Shown here: positions 15,304 to 23,805 of the stretch, one piece after another
Layout: every line of letters begins with the position of its first letter
Numbering within the stretch: the first letter of the stretch is position 1
NCBI RefSeq assembly: GCF_000298195.1
Contig: NZ_BAHC01000092.1
Location: forward strand, 1 to 40,889
From: Gordonia rhizosphera NBRC 16068
GTDB taxonomy: Bacteria; Actinomycetota; Actinomycetes; Mycobacteriales; Mycobacteriaceae
DNA length: 40,889 nt
Direction: 5' to 3'
The notes under the pieces: generated by a model
Told to the model about the DNA's origin: nothing
What the model saw: the letters and a program-made list of their open reading frames with translations, nothing else
Database searches by the model: none
Position numbers and translations under genes: made by a program

Positions 15304-18123
15304 ATGTACGACGGATTCTCCGACGGGCCGTTGATCGGCCACTCGGAAGAACTCGTATGGTGGGCCGACCTGCTACAACGACTGCCCCGAACCGGCGGAC
15401 TCCTCGCGCTGGTGGGCGAGCCCGGAATCGGCAAATCGCGACTCCAGCTTGCATTCAACGAGTCCGCGGGGGCGAAGGGTTTCCGAGTTCTGCACCTGCG
15501 CTGCCGCGAAACCGACGCCGCGTCGGCGTATCGGCCGCTGATCGAGGCGCTGGCGCCGTTGTCGCGGCCGGGCGGGCCGCTCGCGGGTGAGGCCGATCAG
15601 GTCTATCGCAGTGCGCTGACCACACTGCGACGACTATGGGAGGGCGGCGACCCCGAGACCGCGCCGCTCACGGTGGCCGAGAGTGCCGTCCGGGTGTTGT
15701 CGCTGTTGGCGGGAGACCGTGGACTCGTGGTCGCCGTGGACGACGTGCAATGGGCCGACCCGGAGACGCTCGTGGTCCTCGAACACCTCGCCCGCACGGT
15801 CGACCTCACCCCGATCGCGTTGACGGTGACGGCGCGTACCGACCCTGTCGGTGCCGCGCGGATCGCCCGCATGGTCGACACACCGGCGGCCCGCGTGACC
15901 GAACTCGGCCGGCTGGCACCGACCGAACAGAAGGAGATGGTCGTCTCGCAGCTGGGACGCGATGTCCCTTCTGACGTCATCGAATTCGTGGCCGAGCGCG
16001 CCGAGGGTCTGCCGCTGGCCGTCGAGGAGTTGCTGGCTGATCTCCTCCGACACGGCGCCGCCTACCGTGACCACGGCGCCTGGGTGGTGCGTCGCGAACG
16101 ATTCGTCGGCGTGACGGCGACCTCGATCGCGGCCGCCGTCGAGGCCCGCCTCGCACAACTCGACGCCGACGCGCAGGTTGTCGCCGTGGCGGTCGCCCTG
16201 CGCGACGACGATTCGACGTGGGACGACCTCACGCAGATCACCGGACAGCCCGCGGACCGGGTGGCTACAGGGTTGGCCGATCTGGTCACGGCGGATGTGC
16301 TCATCTCGGTCGGCCGGGGGCGCTACCGATACCGGCACGGGCTCATCGCCGATGCGGTACTCAGCGCATCCAATCCGTCCATTGCGCAACGGCTCGCGCG
16401 CGGGGCCGCGCTCGACCTCCAACAGCGACCCGGCTCAGGGCCCGATCGGGCGGCGCAGATGGCACGGCTGTGGGAATGCGCCGGGGACCCCGACGCGGCC
16501 GCGCGGGCGCACATCGAGGCGGCGTCGGGATGGCTGGCTCAGGGGGCGGCCGAGACGGCGATTCTCAGCGCGCGGGCGGCGCTCGCCCGGTCCCGGACAG
16601 TCGAGTTGCGGTCGGCAGCGGCGGATGCGCTGAGCGAGGCATTGACCCGCACCGGCAGGTTCGCCGATGCCCTGGCCCTGCAACCCGATGTCCTGACCGA
16701 CGGTGATGTCCTGACTGGCGGCGACTCGCTCCTCGCGCCGCGGAGAGCGTTGGCCTACTGCCGATTCGCCCGATGTGCGATGGAGATCGGGCAGCCGGAT
16801 CGCGCCGCGCGCGATCTCGACGCCGCCGAAGCGCTGGATGTCATACCCGTCGAGGTGTACGCGCTGCGTGCAACGCTGGCCTTCGAGGCCGGGGACGCCG
16901 ACGGCGCCGCCGGGCTCGCCGCGCGTGCCGTCGCGCTCGCCGAGCAGGCCGGAAACCTGCGAGCGCTCGGTTCGGCACTACTGGTGCAGGCGCGTGTACT
17001 GCGATCTCGTGACCCGGCCGACGCGATTCCCGGACTGGAACGGTTGGTCGATCTGGCGGCGGAGCACACCATGCCGGTCACATATGAGCGGGCGATGCTG
17101 GAGCTCGGCCTGGTCGACCGGTTGACGACCAACCGGGCCGACCGTCTGCTCGAAGCGCGCCGGCTCGCCGTCGAACGCGGTTCTGTGCACACGCGGGCGG
17201 TCGCCGAGACCAACCTGTGGCCGGTGCTGGCCGAAAGCGGTGACCTGGCGCAAGCCGAGCGGATGTGCGTGGGTGGTCTCGAACTCGCCGAACGCTACCG
17301 GCTGAGGTCCGCGCATCCGGCCAGGACGATGTACGTCATGCACGAGGCCGTGCGTGGGCGCTATACGTCAGCGTCCACGCAGGTCGAAGAGTTGCGGGGT
17401 GACCCTTTTGTGGGTGGGGCGGAGCTCTATCTGGAGGTCTTTCGCGGTGACGCGAAACGTGCGCTGGCAGCGATAACGCCGGCGATCCCCGGTCTGATGC
17501 GGGTACCCGATGCTCGGGCTGCGCCGGCCCGGGGCCTGTACGCCCTCCTGATGGCGGTCGTCCGCGACGACCCGGAACCCGCGCGGCTGATCGCGCAATC
17601 CGGGATCGGCGCCTGGTACAACCGGGGCCTCATCCGGCTCGTCGAAGCCGTGGTGGCGGGTCGGGGTGGTGATCGTGTGGCCGCCGATGCCGCGGCAGCC
17701 GAAGGGTTCACCGACCTCGACCGCTTCCCGATCATGGCAGCGGCGGCAGCGGTGATCGTCGCGCCGCGATCCATCGACCAGGGATGGGGTGAACCGGAGA
17801 CCTGGCTGGGCGCAGCCCGCGAGCTGTTCGCCGACCTCGGCAACGAGACGATGCGACAGCGGTGTGGCGCGCTGCTGCGGGCGGGCGGATTCCCGGTACC
17901 GCGCCGCGGACGAGGCGACGCCGAGGTCCCGGCCCACCTGCGCCGGCTCGGGATCACCAGCCGCGAGATGGATGTGCTGCTCCTGGTCGCCCAGCACCTG
18001 ACCAACGTCCAGATCGCCGAGCAGCTGACGGAGTCGCCGCGGACCGTGGACACCCATGTCAGCCGACTGATCGCGAAGGCGCAGGTGTCCAATCGCTCCG
18101 AACTCTCCGCGCTCGTCGGCTGA
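15304..18123 (+). CDS. LuxR/LAL-type regulator with AAA-like ATPase domain
   Basis: A 939-residue MalT-like signal-integrating regulator. The N-terminal ATPase has Walker A GEPGIGKSR (about 38-46) and Walker B VVAVDDVQWAD (about 141-151). A long Ala/Leu-rich helical region of TPR-like character fills the middle. The C-terminal LuxR/GerE helix-turn-helix reads LGITSREMDVLLLVAQHLTN, then VDTHVSRLIAKAQVSNRSEL. I prefer the ATG at 15304, preceded by AGGCAAGG; an in-frame ATG at 15268 has no ribosome site. Such proteins often control secondary metabolism or catabolism. The genes downstream on the same strand (SnoaL-like, two methyltransferases) are candidate targets, but no operator is evident. 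Confidence 0.88.
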   Translation: MYDGFSDGPLIGHSEELVWWADLLQRLPRTGGLLALVGEPGIGKSRLQLAFNESAGAKGFRVLHLRCRETDAASAYRPLIEALAPLSRPGGPLAGEADQVYRSALTTLRRLWEGGDPETAPLTVAESAVRVLSLLAGDRGLVVAVDDVQWADPETLVVLEHLARTVDLTPIALTVTARTDPVGAARIARMVDTPAARVTELGRLAPTEQKEMVVSQLGRDVPSDVIEFVAERAEGLPLAVEELLADLLRHGAAYRDHGAWVVRRERFVGVTATSIAAAVEARLAQLDADAQVVAVAVALRDDDSTWDDLTQITGQPADRVATGLADLVTADVLISVGRGRYRYRHGLIADAVLSASNPSIAQRLARGAALDLQQRPGSGPDRAAQMARLWECAGDPDAAARAHIEAASGWLAQGAAETAILSARAALARSRTVELRSAAADALSEALTRTGRFADALALQPDVLTDGDVLTGGDSLLAPRRALAYCRFARCAMEIGQPDRAARDLDAAEALDVIPVEVYALRATLAFEAGDADGAAGLAARAVALAEQAGNLRALGSALLVQARVLRSRDPADAIPGLERLVDLAAEHTMPVTYERAMLELGLVDRLTTNRADRLLEARRLAVERGSVHTRAVAETNLWPVLAESGDLAQAERMCVGGLELAERYRLRSAHPARTMYVMHEAVRGRYTSASTQVEELRGDPFVGGAELYLEVFRGDAKRALAAITPAIPGLMRVPDARAAPARGLYALLMAVVRDDPEPARLIAQSGIGAWYNRGLIRLVEAVVAGRGGDRVAADAAAAEGFTDLDRFPIMAAAAAVIVAPRSIDQGWGEPETWLGAARELFADLGNETMRQRCGALLRAGGFPVPRRGRGDAEVPAHLRRLGITSREMDVLLLVAQHLTNVQIAEQLTESPRTVDTHVSRLIAKAQVSNRSELSALVG

Positions 18124-18276
18124 GCGCGGCATCGGGGTTCCCCCGACTCGCCGCGTGCTCCCCGTTATGTCCGCAGTCCGGCGCGATTAAGTCGGTGGCC
18201 ATCACCGACGACACCGCTTCGCCGGAGCACGAGACTGGTGTCTACCAGGACAAACACGCGCCATCAGGAGCGGATC

Positions 18277-18723
18277 ATGACCACAACCGACTGGACCGAC
18301 ACCACCGACACCGAAGCCGCCAACATCGTCATCGCCCGCCGAATCTTCCGGGAGGGCTTCGGTCAGGGCAACCTGTCCGTCTGCGACGAGCTGTTCGCCG
18401 CCGACGTCGTCGAACACCAACGCGGAAACCCGTCTGGGGTGGACGGCGTCAAGGCGATCATCACCACGCTGCGCGGCTGGTTCCCCGACTTCCGGCTCGA
18501 CGTCGAGGACATCGTCGCCCGTGAGGACATGGTGTGGTGCCGCAGCCGCGCCATCGGCACCAACGAGGGCGGCTTCATGGGTCTGCCACCCAACGGCGGC
18601 ACGATCGACATCACCGTCTACGACTCCGTCCGCATCAGGGACGGCCGCGTCGTCGAGCACTGGGGTGTTCCCGACCAGCTCGGCGCGGCACTGCAACTCG
18701 GGCTGATCCCACTGCCGAAGTGA
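18277..18723 (+). CDS. SnoaL-like / ester cyclase family protein
   Basis: A 148-residue cytoplasmic alpha+beta-barrel protein of the NTF2/SnoaL-like group (ARRIFREGFGQGNLSVCDEL, FAADVVEHQRGNPSGVDGVK, RGWFPDFRLDVEDIVAREDM). Relatives range from polyketide cyclases to proteins of unknown role, so the reaction is open. The ATG at 18277 is preceded by AGGAG at ideal spacing; an upstream GTG at 18238 lacks one. It lies 38 bases before the first methyltransferase and probably shares a transcript with it. Confidence 0.82.
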   Translation: MTTTDWTDTTDTEAANIVIARRIFREGFGQGNLSVCDELFAADVVEHQRGNPSGVDGVKAIITTLRGWFPDFRLDVEDIVAREDMVWCRSRAIGTNEGGFMGLPPNGGTIDITVYDSVRIRDGRVVEHWGVPDQLGAALQLGLIPLPK

Positions 18724-18761
18724 CGTCGTCGACACGATGGTCACCAGAGAGAGGACATGAG

Positions 18762-19373
18762 ATGAGCAAGTTCTACTCGTTCGCCTATGCGGTGGGTTTC
18801 ACCCCGTGGGAAAAGGCCGGCCAGGCCGGGGCAGACAATCTGACCAGGCAGTTTGCCCGCGAAGAGGAGGAACGCGGCGGTCCGGGCAAGGCGCTCGATC
18901 TCGGCTGTGGGACCGGGTCGCACACGGTCGAGTTGGCGCAGCGCGGCTGGACGGTCACCGGCATCGAGCAGATCGAGAAGGCGGTGGAGCGGGCGGGCAA
19001 GCGCATCGCCGATGCCGGGGTGAGTGCAAACGTGCTCCGAGCCGACGTCACCACTATGTCGCCTGACGAGGTCGGCACCGGATACGACTTCTTCCTCGAC
19101 CTGGGGTGCTTCCACGGTCTGACCCCGCAGGAGCAGCAGGCAATGGCCCGCTCGGTGACCGCGCTCGCCACATCCGACGCGACTCTGTTCATGTTCGCGT
19201 TCGGAAAGTCGGTCGGACCCCGTTTCATGCCGCAGGGCACCACTCGCGACGACATCGAGGCCGCCTACCGCGACTGGCGTGTAGACGAGGTGCTACCGGC
19301 ACCCGCACTGCCCGGAAGCCCGCGCATCGGGCACAAGTCGGAGCCGACGTTCTACCACCTGAGGCGCAGCTGA
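18762..19373 (+). CDS. Class I SAM-dependent methyltransferase (copy 1)
   Basis: A 203-residue Rossmann-fold methyltransferase. SAM motif I is ALDLGCGTGSHTVELA (about 44-59). The acidic ribose-binding position at the end of strand 2 reads VTGIEQIEKA, and post-motif features are VLRADVTTMS and FFLDLGCFHGL. The substrate is unknown; the layout recalls TehB/thiopurine-type small-molecule methyltransferases. AGAGAGGACATGAG precedes the ATG. A copy of the same length follows 89 bases downstream, with most positions identical. The 3' gap carries part of the short-unit repeat family. Confidence 0.88.
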   Translation: MSKFYSFAYAVGFTPWEKAGQAGADNLTRQFAREEEERGGPGKALDLGCGTGSHTVELAQRGWTVTGIEQIEKAVERAGKRIADAGVSANVLRADVTTMSPDEVGTGYDFFLDLGCFHGLTPQEQQAMARSVTALATSDATLFMFAFGKSVGPRFMPQGTTRDDIEAAYRDWRVDEVLPAPALPGSPRIGHKSEPTFYHLRRS

Positions 19374-19377
19374 CGGA

Positions 19378-19430
19378 GAGCGTGCGCCCGCCGACGTTCA
19401 TCGTGCGCACCTCACCGTTGAGCGTGCCCA
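19378..19430. repeat. Short-unit repeat, partial array C
   Basis: Between the two methyltransferase genes: units GAGCGTGCGCCC, GACGTTCATCGTGCGCACC and GTTGAGCGTGCCC, all in one orientation and spaced about 20 bases. They share the (G)TTGA(T/G)CGTGCGCACC-type core with arrays A, B and D. No opposed half is present here. Confidence 0.6.
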
Positions 19431-19462
19431 GGATTGAGAGGCACTAGAGAAACGGAACCGTG

Positions 19463-20074
19463 ATGAGCAAGTTCTACTCGTTCGCCTACGCGGTGCGCTT
19501 CACCCCGTGGGAGGAGGCCGGCCAGGCGAACGCCGATGCTCTGGCCGAGATGTTTGCGCGTGAGGAAGCCGAACGTTGTGGCCCTGGCAAGGCGCTTGAC
19601 CTCGGCTGTGGGACCGGATCGCATACCGTCGAGTTGGCGCAGCGAGGCTGGCAGGTCACCGGCGTCGACCTGGTCGACAAAGCCGTGGAGCGGGCGCGGA
19701 AACGAATTGCCGACGCCGGAGTGAACGCGAAGGTTCTCCGAGCCGATCTGACCTCGATGTCGTCCGACGTGGTCGGCACCGGCTACGGCTTCTTCCTCGA
19801 TCTCGGGTGCTTCCACGGTCTGACCCCGCAGGAGCAGCAGGCGATGGCCCGCTCGGTGACCGCGCTCGCCAACCCCGAGGCGACCCTGTTCATGATGGCA
19901 TTCGAAAAACCCGCCGGGCCCCGCTTCATGCCACAAGGGGCGACAGTGGAGACGATCGAGGCGGCCTACCGCGACTGGCACGTCGTCGACGTCGAACCGG
20001 CACCCCTTCCAGCAAAATCGCGGCGCATGCTCATCAAGTCGGAGCCGACCTTCTTTCGCCTGCAGCGCCGCTGA
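19463..20074 (+). CDS. Class I SAM-dependent methyltransferase (copy 2)
   Basis: A 203-residue paralogue of the gene before it, colinear without gaps. SAM motif ALDLGCGTGSHTVELA is identical, as are FFLDLGCFHGLTPQEQQ and MARSVTALA. Differences cluster in the N-terminal helix after FTPWE, at the strand-2 acidic position (VTGVDLVDKA instead of VTGIEQIEKA) and near the C-terminus (VEPAPLPAKSRRMLIKSEPT), where substrate contacts would lie. The ATG at 19463 aligns with the start of copy 1; a GTG one codon earlier is possible. A tandem duplication with divergence is the simplest reading. Confidence 0.88.
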   Translation: MSKFYSFAYAVRFTPWEEAGQANADALAEMFAREEAERCGPGKALDLGCGTGSHTVELAQRGWQVTGVDLVDKAVERARKRIADAGVNAKVLRADLTSMSSDVVGTGYGFFLDLGCFHGLTPQEQQAMARSVTALANPEATLFMMAFEKPAGPRFMPQGATVETIEAAYRDWHVVDVEPAPLPAKSRRMLIKSEPTFFRLQRR

Positions 20075-20090
20075 CGGGTAGGTCGTCCGA

Positions 20091-20230
20091 ACGTTGATCG
20101 TGCGCAGCCTGGCGTTGATCGTGATCGCGGCGCACGCTCGACGATGAGCTGCGCACGGTCGACGATTCCGGCCGCACGGTCGACGATTCCGGTGCACGGT
20201 CGACGATTCCGGTTGCACGGTCGACGGGGG
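20091..20230. repeat. Opposed short-unit array D
   Basis: Left half: two units ACGTTGATCGTGCGCAGCC and GCGTTGATCGTGATC. Right half in the opposite sense: GCGCACGCTCGACGATG, then three exact copies of GCACGGTCGACGATTCCGG starting at 20153, 20174 and 20194, and a partial fourth at 20215. The architecture is the same as in A and B, and the right unit differs from the array B unit GCACGATGGACGATTTCCGG by only a few bases. It fills the gap between methyltransferase 2 and the tRNA terminator. Confidence 0.8.
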
Positions 20231-20250
20231 TGAGACGACGGGGGCGAAAC

Positions 20251-20281
20251 AAAGGACCCCGGTCGATGACCGGGGTCCTTT
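20251..20281. terminator. Intrinsic terminator, tRNA-Leu / methyltransferase side
   Basis: AAAGGACCCCGGTC and its exact reverse complement surround a 3-base loop. Read rightward the stem ends in CCTTTTC; read leftward it ends in CCTTTGTTTC. It therefore suits both the leftward tRNA-Leu and rightward transcription from the methyltransferases. Confidence 0.85.
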
Positions 20282-20285
20282 TCTG

Positions 20286-20371
20286 TGTCCGAGGGGGGAC
20301 TTGAACCCCCACGCCCGTTAATAGGGCACTAGCACCTCAAGCTAGCGCGTCTGCCATTCCGCCACTCGGAC
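20286..20371 (-). tRNA. tRNA-Leu(GAG)
   Basis: An 86-nt type II tRNA. The acceptor stem GTCCGAG pairs with CTCGGAC, the discriminator base is A, and CCA is not encoded. The anticodon stem CTAGC/GCTAG encloses the loop TTGAGGT, so the anticodon is GAG, reading CUC and CUU codons. A long variable arm (TGCCCTATTAACGGGCG) and the T-loop GTTCAAGTC are present. The terminator lies 4 bases beyond its 3' end. Confidence 0.97.
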
Positions 20372-20438
20372 CTCTTGTGTAGCGGAAGCAACCATAGCCG
20401 AGGTTGCCCGCGTATCCCAAATCCCGTAGGAGTGAGGG

Positions 20439-21785
20439 GTGACTTCTGCGTCTACGGTCGGCAGTGCGGTCGACGAAGTGGTGGATCTCGTCAGTCGACT
20501 GATCCAGTTCGACACCTCCAACACGGGTGAACCGGAGACCACGAAGGGCGAGGAGGAGTGCGCCAAATGGGTGGCGCAGCTCCTCGAGGAGGTCGGCTAC
20601 ACGACGCAGTATGTGGAGTCCGGACGGCCCGGACGCGGCAACGTGTTCGCGCGTCTGCCCGGCCCGCCCGACTCCGACCGCGGGGCGCTGCTGGTCCACG
20701 GACACCTCGACGTGGTGCCGGCCGAACCGGCCGACTGGAGTGTGCACCCGTTCTCCGGGTCGGTCTCCGACGGCTACATCTGGGGTCGCGGCGCGGTCGA
20801 CATGAAGGACATGGTCGGCATGGCGTTGGCCTTGGCCCGCCAGTTCAAGCGCGACGGTACGGTGCCGCCGCGTGAGCTCGTGTTCTTGTTCACCGCCGAC
20901 GAGGAGGCGGGCGGACAGTGGGGTGCGCACTGGCTCGTCGCGAACCGGCCCGACTTGTTCGAGGGGATCACCGAGGCCGTGGGTGAGGTCGGTGGCTTCT
21001 CGCTGACCGTGGACCGTCCCGACGGCACGCAGCGGCGCCTCTACCTCGTCGAGACAGCCGAGAAGGGCCTGTCATGGATGCGGCTGACGGCCGATGCCAC
21101 CGCAGGTCATGGCTCATTTCTGCACGCCGACAACGCGGTCACCGAGGTCGCCGAGGCCGTCGCACGGATCGGACGGCACACCTTCCCGCTGGTGATGACC
21201 GAATCGGTCGGCGAGTTCCTCGCCGCGGTTTCCGACGAGACCGGGCTCGACCTGCGTCCCGACGCACCGGATCTGGACACGACCCTGTTCAAACTCGGCA
21301 ATCTTGCGCGGATCATCGGCGCGACGCTGCGTGACACCGCGAACCCGACGATGCTCAAGGCCGGGTACAAGGCCAACGTGATCCCGCAGAAGGCCGAGGC
21401 CGTGGTCGACTGCCGGGTGCTGCCGGGACGGCAGGCGGCCTTCGAGAAGGAGATCGACGAGCTCATCGGACCCAATGTCCGGCGGGAGTGGATCACCCAT
21501 CTCGATTCCTACGAGACGTCCTTCGACGGTCACCTCGTCGACGCGATGAACGCCGCGATCCTGGCGCATGACCCGCAGGGCACGACGGTGCCCTACATGC
21601 TCTCGGGCGGCACCGACGCGAAGGCCTTCGCCAAGCTGGGTATCCGGTGCTTCGGCTTCGCACCCCTGCAGTTGCCGCCGGAGCTCGATTTCGCCGCGCT
21701 GTTCCACGGTGTGGACGAGCGGGTGCCGGTGGACGCGGTCGTGTTCGGTACCAAGGTTTTCGAGCATTTTCTGTTACACAGTTGA
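20439..21785 (+). CDS. M20-family metallopeptidase (dipeptidase / deacylase)
   Basis: A 448-residue cytoplasmic zinc amidohydrolase of the ArgE/DapE/ACY1/CPG2 family, orthologous by position to M. tuberculosis Rv2141c. Metal and catalytic residues are visible: HGHLDVVP (H89, D91), GAVDMKD (bridging D121), TADEEAGG (general base E155, next metal ligand E156) and the C-terminal His in [11 protein letters not shown]. The lid domain lies between them. GTG start at 20439, behind GTAGGAGTGAGGG. Substrate not predictable; peptidase and N-acyl amino-acid deacylase are both possible. First gene of the conserved block. Confidence 0.9.
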   Translation: MTSASTVGSAVDEVVDLVSRLIQFDTSNTGEPETTKGEEECAKWVAQLLEEVGYTTQYVESGRPGRGNVFARLPGPPDSDRGALLVHGHLDVVPAEPADWSVHPFSGSVSDGYIWGRGAVDMKDMVGMALALARQFKRDGTVPPRELVFLFTADEEAGGQWGAHWLVANRPDLFEGITEAVGEVGGFSLTVDRPDGTQRRLYLVETAEKGLSWMRLTADATAGHGSFLHADNAVTEVAEAVARIGRHTFPLVMTESVGEFLAAVSDETGLDLRPDAPDLDTTLFKLGNLARIIGATLRDTANPTMLKAGYKANVIPQKAEAVVDCRVLPGRQAAFEKEIDELIGPNVRREWITHLDSYETSFDGHLVDAMNAAILAHDPQGTTVPYMLSGGTDAKAFAKLGIRCFGFAPLQLPPELDFAALFHGVDERVPVDAVVFGTKVFEHFLLHS

Positions 21786-21850
21786 TGAGTGCGTCCGGCG
21801 TCCGCCGGACGGCCGGGTCGGGATGTCCGTGTTGTGAGAAAGGTGATCTG

Positions 21851-22399
21851 ATGTCGTCGTCGTTCAACCCCTACGATGCGTTGCCCAGTCTGCCCGGCTT
21901 CACCCTGACCTCCGAGAGCGTCACCGACGGACGGCCGCTCGCCAGCGCGCAGGTGAGTGGTCTGATGGGTGCCGGCGGCGAGGATCTGTCGCCGCAGCTG
22001 AGCTGGTCCGGATTTCCTTCGGGCACCAAGAGTTTCGCGGTCACCGTCTTCGATCCGGATGCCCCGACGTTGTCGGGTTTCTGGCACTGGGCGGTCGCCG
22101 ACATCCCGGTGTCGGTGACGTCGCTGCCCGAAGGTGCCGGCGACGAGACGGGCAGCGGACTGCCCGCAGGGGCGGTCACGGTACCCAACGACGCGTCGCT
22201 GAAGCGGTTCGTCGGCGCCGCGCCGCCGCCCGGACACGGACCGCACCGCTACTTCATCGCGGTGCACGCCGTCGATGTCGAGTCGCTGGGGCTGCCCGAG
22301 ACCGCCACGGCCGCCTACCTCGGTTTCAATCTGTTCTCGCACGCGATCGCGCGTGCGGTCATCGTCGGCACCTACGAGCAGGCCTCCGAGAACGTCTGA
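21851..22399 (+). CDS. PEBP / YbhB-YbcL (Raf-kinase-inhibitor-like) protein
   Basis: A 182-residue phosphatidylethanolamine-binding-protein family member, position-equivalent of M. tuberculosis Rv2140c. The ligand-pocket signatures are [27 protein letters not shown] with [10 protein letters not shown], and the later [18 protein letters not shown]. No signal peptide, so cytoplasmic. GAAAGGTGA precedes the ATG. It follows the peptidase after 65 bases and converges on pyrD. Proposed roles of bacterial members (small-molecule or anion binding) remain unsettled. Confidence 0.92.
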   Translation: MSSSFNPYDALPSLPGFTLTSESVTDGRPLASAQVSGLMGAGGEDLSPQLSWSGFPSGTKSFAVTVFDPDAPTLSGFWHWAVADIPVSVTSLPEGAGDETGSGLPAGAVTVPNDASLKRFVGAAPPPGHGPHRYFIAVHAVDVESLGLPETATAAYLGFNLFSHAIARAVIVGTYEQASENV

Positions 22400-22425
22400 G
22401 ACCCCGGGGTGGGGGGTGTGGGGTC
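22400..22425. terminator. Weak G-rich hairpin between PEBP gene and pyrD
   Basis: GACCCC pairs with GGGGTC across a G-rich 14-base middle, exactly in the short gap between convergent stop codons. The stem is only 6 bp and has no T-run. Confidence 0.35.
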
Positions 22426-23527
22426 AGTCCCGCGCGGCGGACCCCACGGCCTCTGCGATGTTGGCGAAACCGCCCGCGCGGACGCGGTCCGCGATACCGG
22501 CGTTGATGTCGCGCACCCACACCGGGCCGCCGTAGATGAATCCGGTGTAGGTCTGCAGCAGACTTGCGCCGGCGCGGATGCGTTCCCAGGCCTGGTCGAC
22601 GGTCTCGATGCCGCCGACGCTGACCAGTGTCACCCGGCCGCCCACCCGGGCGTGCAGCCGCTGCAACACCTGTAGCGACCGCTCCGCCAGCGGTGCCCCG
22701 GACAGGCCGCCCGCCCCCATCGCGGCGACGTTGTCGGCGGGGGTGCGCAGGCCGGTACGGGCAATCGTCGTGTTGGTCGCGACGATGCCCGCGAGCCCGA
22801 GTTCGACGGCGAGATCGGCGACGGCGTCGATGTCGTCGTCGGCGAGGTCGGGCGCGATTTTCACCAGCACCGGGACCTCGACCTCGGCCTGTACGGCTGC
22901 CAGGATCGGACGCAGCGAGTCGACGGCCTGCAGGTCGCGCAGCCCCGGGGTGTTCGGTGAGCTGACGTTGACCACCACGAAGTCGGCGAGCGGTCCGAGC
23001 ATGCGTGCGCTGAACCGGTAGTCGTCCACGGCGTCGTCGACGGGCACGACCTTGGTCTTGCCGATGTTCGCGCCGATCGGCACCCGGACGGGTCCCGGCC
23101 GACGCCTGGCGAGATGGTCGGCGGCGACGGTGGCCCCGGGATTGTTGAAGCCCATGCGGTTGATGAGCGCCCGGTCGGTGGGCAACCGGAACAGGCGGGG
23201 GGCCGGGTTACCGGGTTGCGGCTGACCGGTGATCGTCCCGATCTCGGCGTAGCCGAAGCCGATCTGGCCCCACGCGTTGACCGCGGAGGCGCTCTTGTCG
23301 AACCCGGCGGCCAGACCCAGCGGCGCCGGGAAGTCGACGCCGAAAACCTCTTGGCGCAGGATCGGATCACCGGTGGCGAGGATCTTCGCGGCGAGGTTCC
23401 GCAGACCGGGGGTGTCGCCGGCGATTCGGATGGCGCCGGCGGCGATCCGGTGGATGCGTTCGGGCGACAAGAGGAACATCACCCGCAGCACGAGTGGATA
23501 GAGCCATCCGTTGATCCGGCTCAGCAC
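22424..23527 (-). CDS. pyrD: Dihydroorotate dehydrogenase (quinone), class 2
   Basis: A 367-residue FMN enzyme that oxidises dihydroorotate to orotate in pyrimidine synthesis, passing electrons to menaquinone at the membrane. The N-terminal hydrophobic helix ([16 protein letters not shown]), typical of class 2, comes first. Then follow [25 protein letters not shown], the active-site region [14 protein letters not shown] (catalytic Ser of the class 2 type), [11 protein letters not shown], and the phosphate-binding [16 protein letters not shown]. The GTG at 23527 overlaps the DUF5703 stop by 7 bases. A longer frame upstream is Pro/Arg-rich shadow sequence. Cotranscribed leftward with lppL and DUF5703. 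Confidence 0.95.
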   Translation of the reverse strand: MLSRINGWLYPLVLRVMFLLSPERIHRIAAGAIRIAGDTPGLRNLAAKILATGDPILRQEVFGVDFPAPLGLAAGFDKSASAVNAWGQIGFGYAEIGTITGQPQPGNPAPRLFRLPTDRALINRMGFNNPGATVAADHLARRRPGPVRVPIGANIGKTKVVPVDDAVDDYRFSARMLGPLADFVVVNVSSPNTPGLRDLQAVDSLRPILAAVQAEVEVPVLVKIAPDLADDDIDAVADLAVELGLAGIVATNTTIARTGLRTPADNVAAMGAGGLSGAPLAERSLQVLQRLHARVGGRVTLVSVGGIETVDQAWERIRAGASLLQTYTGFIYGGPVWVRDINAGIADRVRAGGFANIAEAVGSAARD

Positions 23528-23805
23528 GCCGCGGCTCCGGTGTCCGGGTAGGGGGAGTGGTCGAGGATCTGCTTGCGTGGCGGCTTGCGGCGGCGCAGCA
23601 GGACCTTGCGGGTGCCGTCGGTGTAGAGGCGGACCCTTTTGAGTTCCCAGCCGCCGAACTCCGCCTCGATGGACAGCCGCATCGACGCGCTCACCCGAGT
23701 GACGTCGGGCGGCAGATTGAGCAGCAGACACTCGTGGGTTTCCGAGCTGACCTCCCACCCGCGGGGATATCGGGAGCCTCGGCGCGCACTATGCGACATG
23801 CTCAT
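23521..23805 (-). CDS. DUF5703 family protein
   Basis: A 94-residue basic protein equivalent by position to M. tuberculosis Rv2137c; function unknown. It is strand-rich with a conserved core [20 protein letters not shown] and [24 protein letters not shown]. No membrane helix. Its ATG overlaps the lipoprotein stop (ATGA) and its stop overlaps the pyrD start, so all three are translated as a coupled unit. Coupling to pyrD hints at, but does not show, a role around the membrane-bound dehydrogenase. Confidence 0.85.
   Translation of the reverse strand: MSMSHSARRGSRYPRGWEVSSETHECLLLNLPPDVTRVSASMRLSIEAEFGGWELKRVRLYTDGTRKVLLRRRKPPRKQILDHSPYPDTGAAAC

Noticed and set aside
20286..20371. Genomic-island attachment site at tRNA-Leu
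   Set aside because: No integrase gene and no repeat of the tRNA 3' end was seen on the accessory side.
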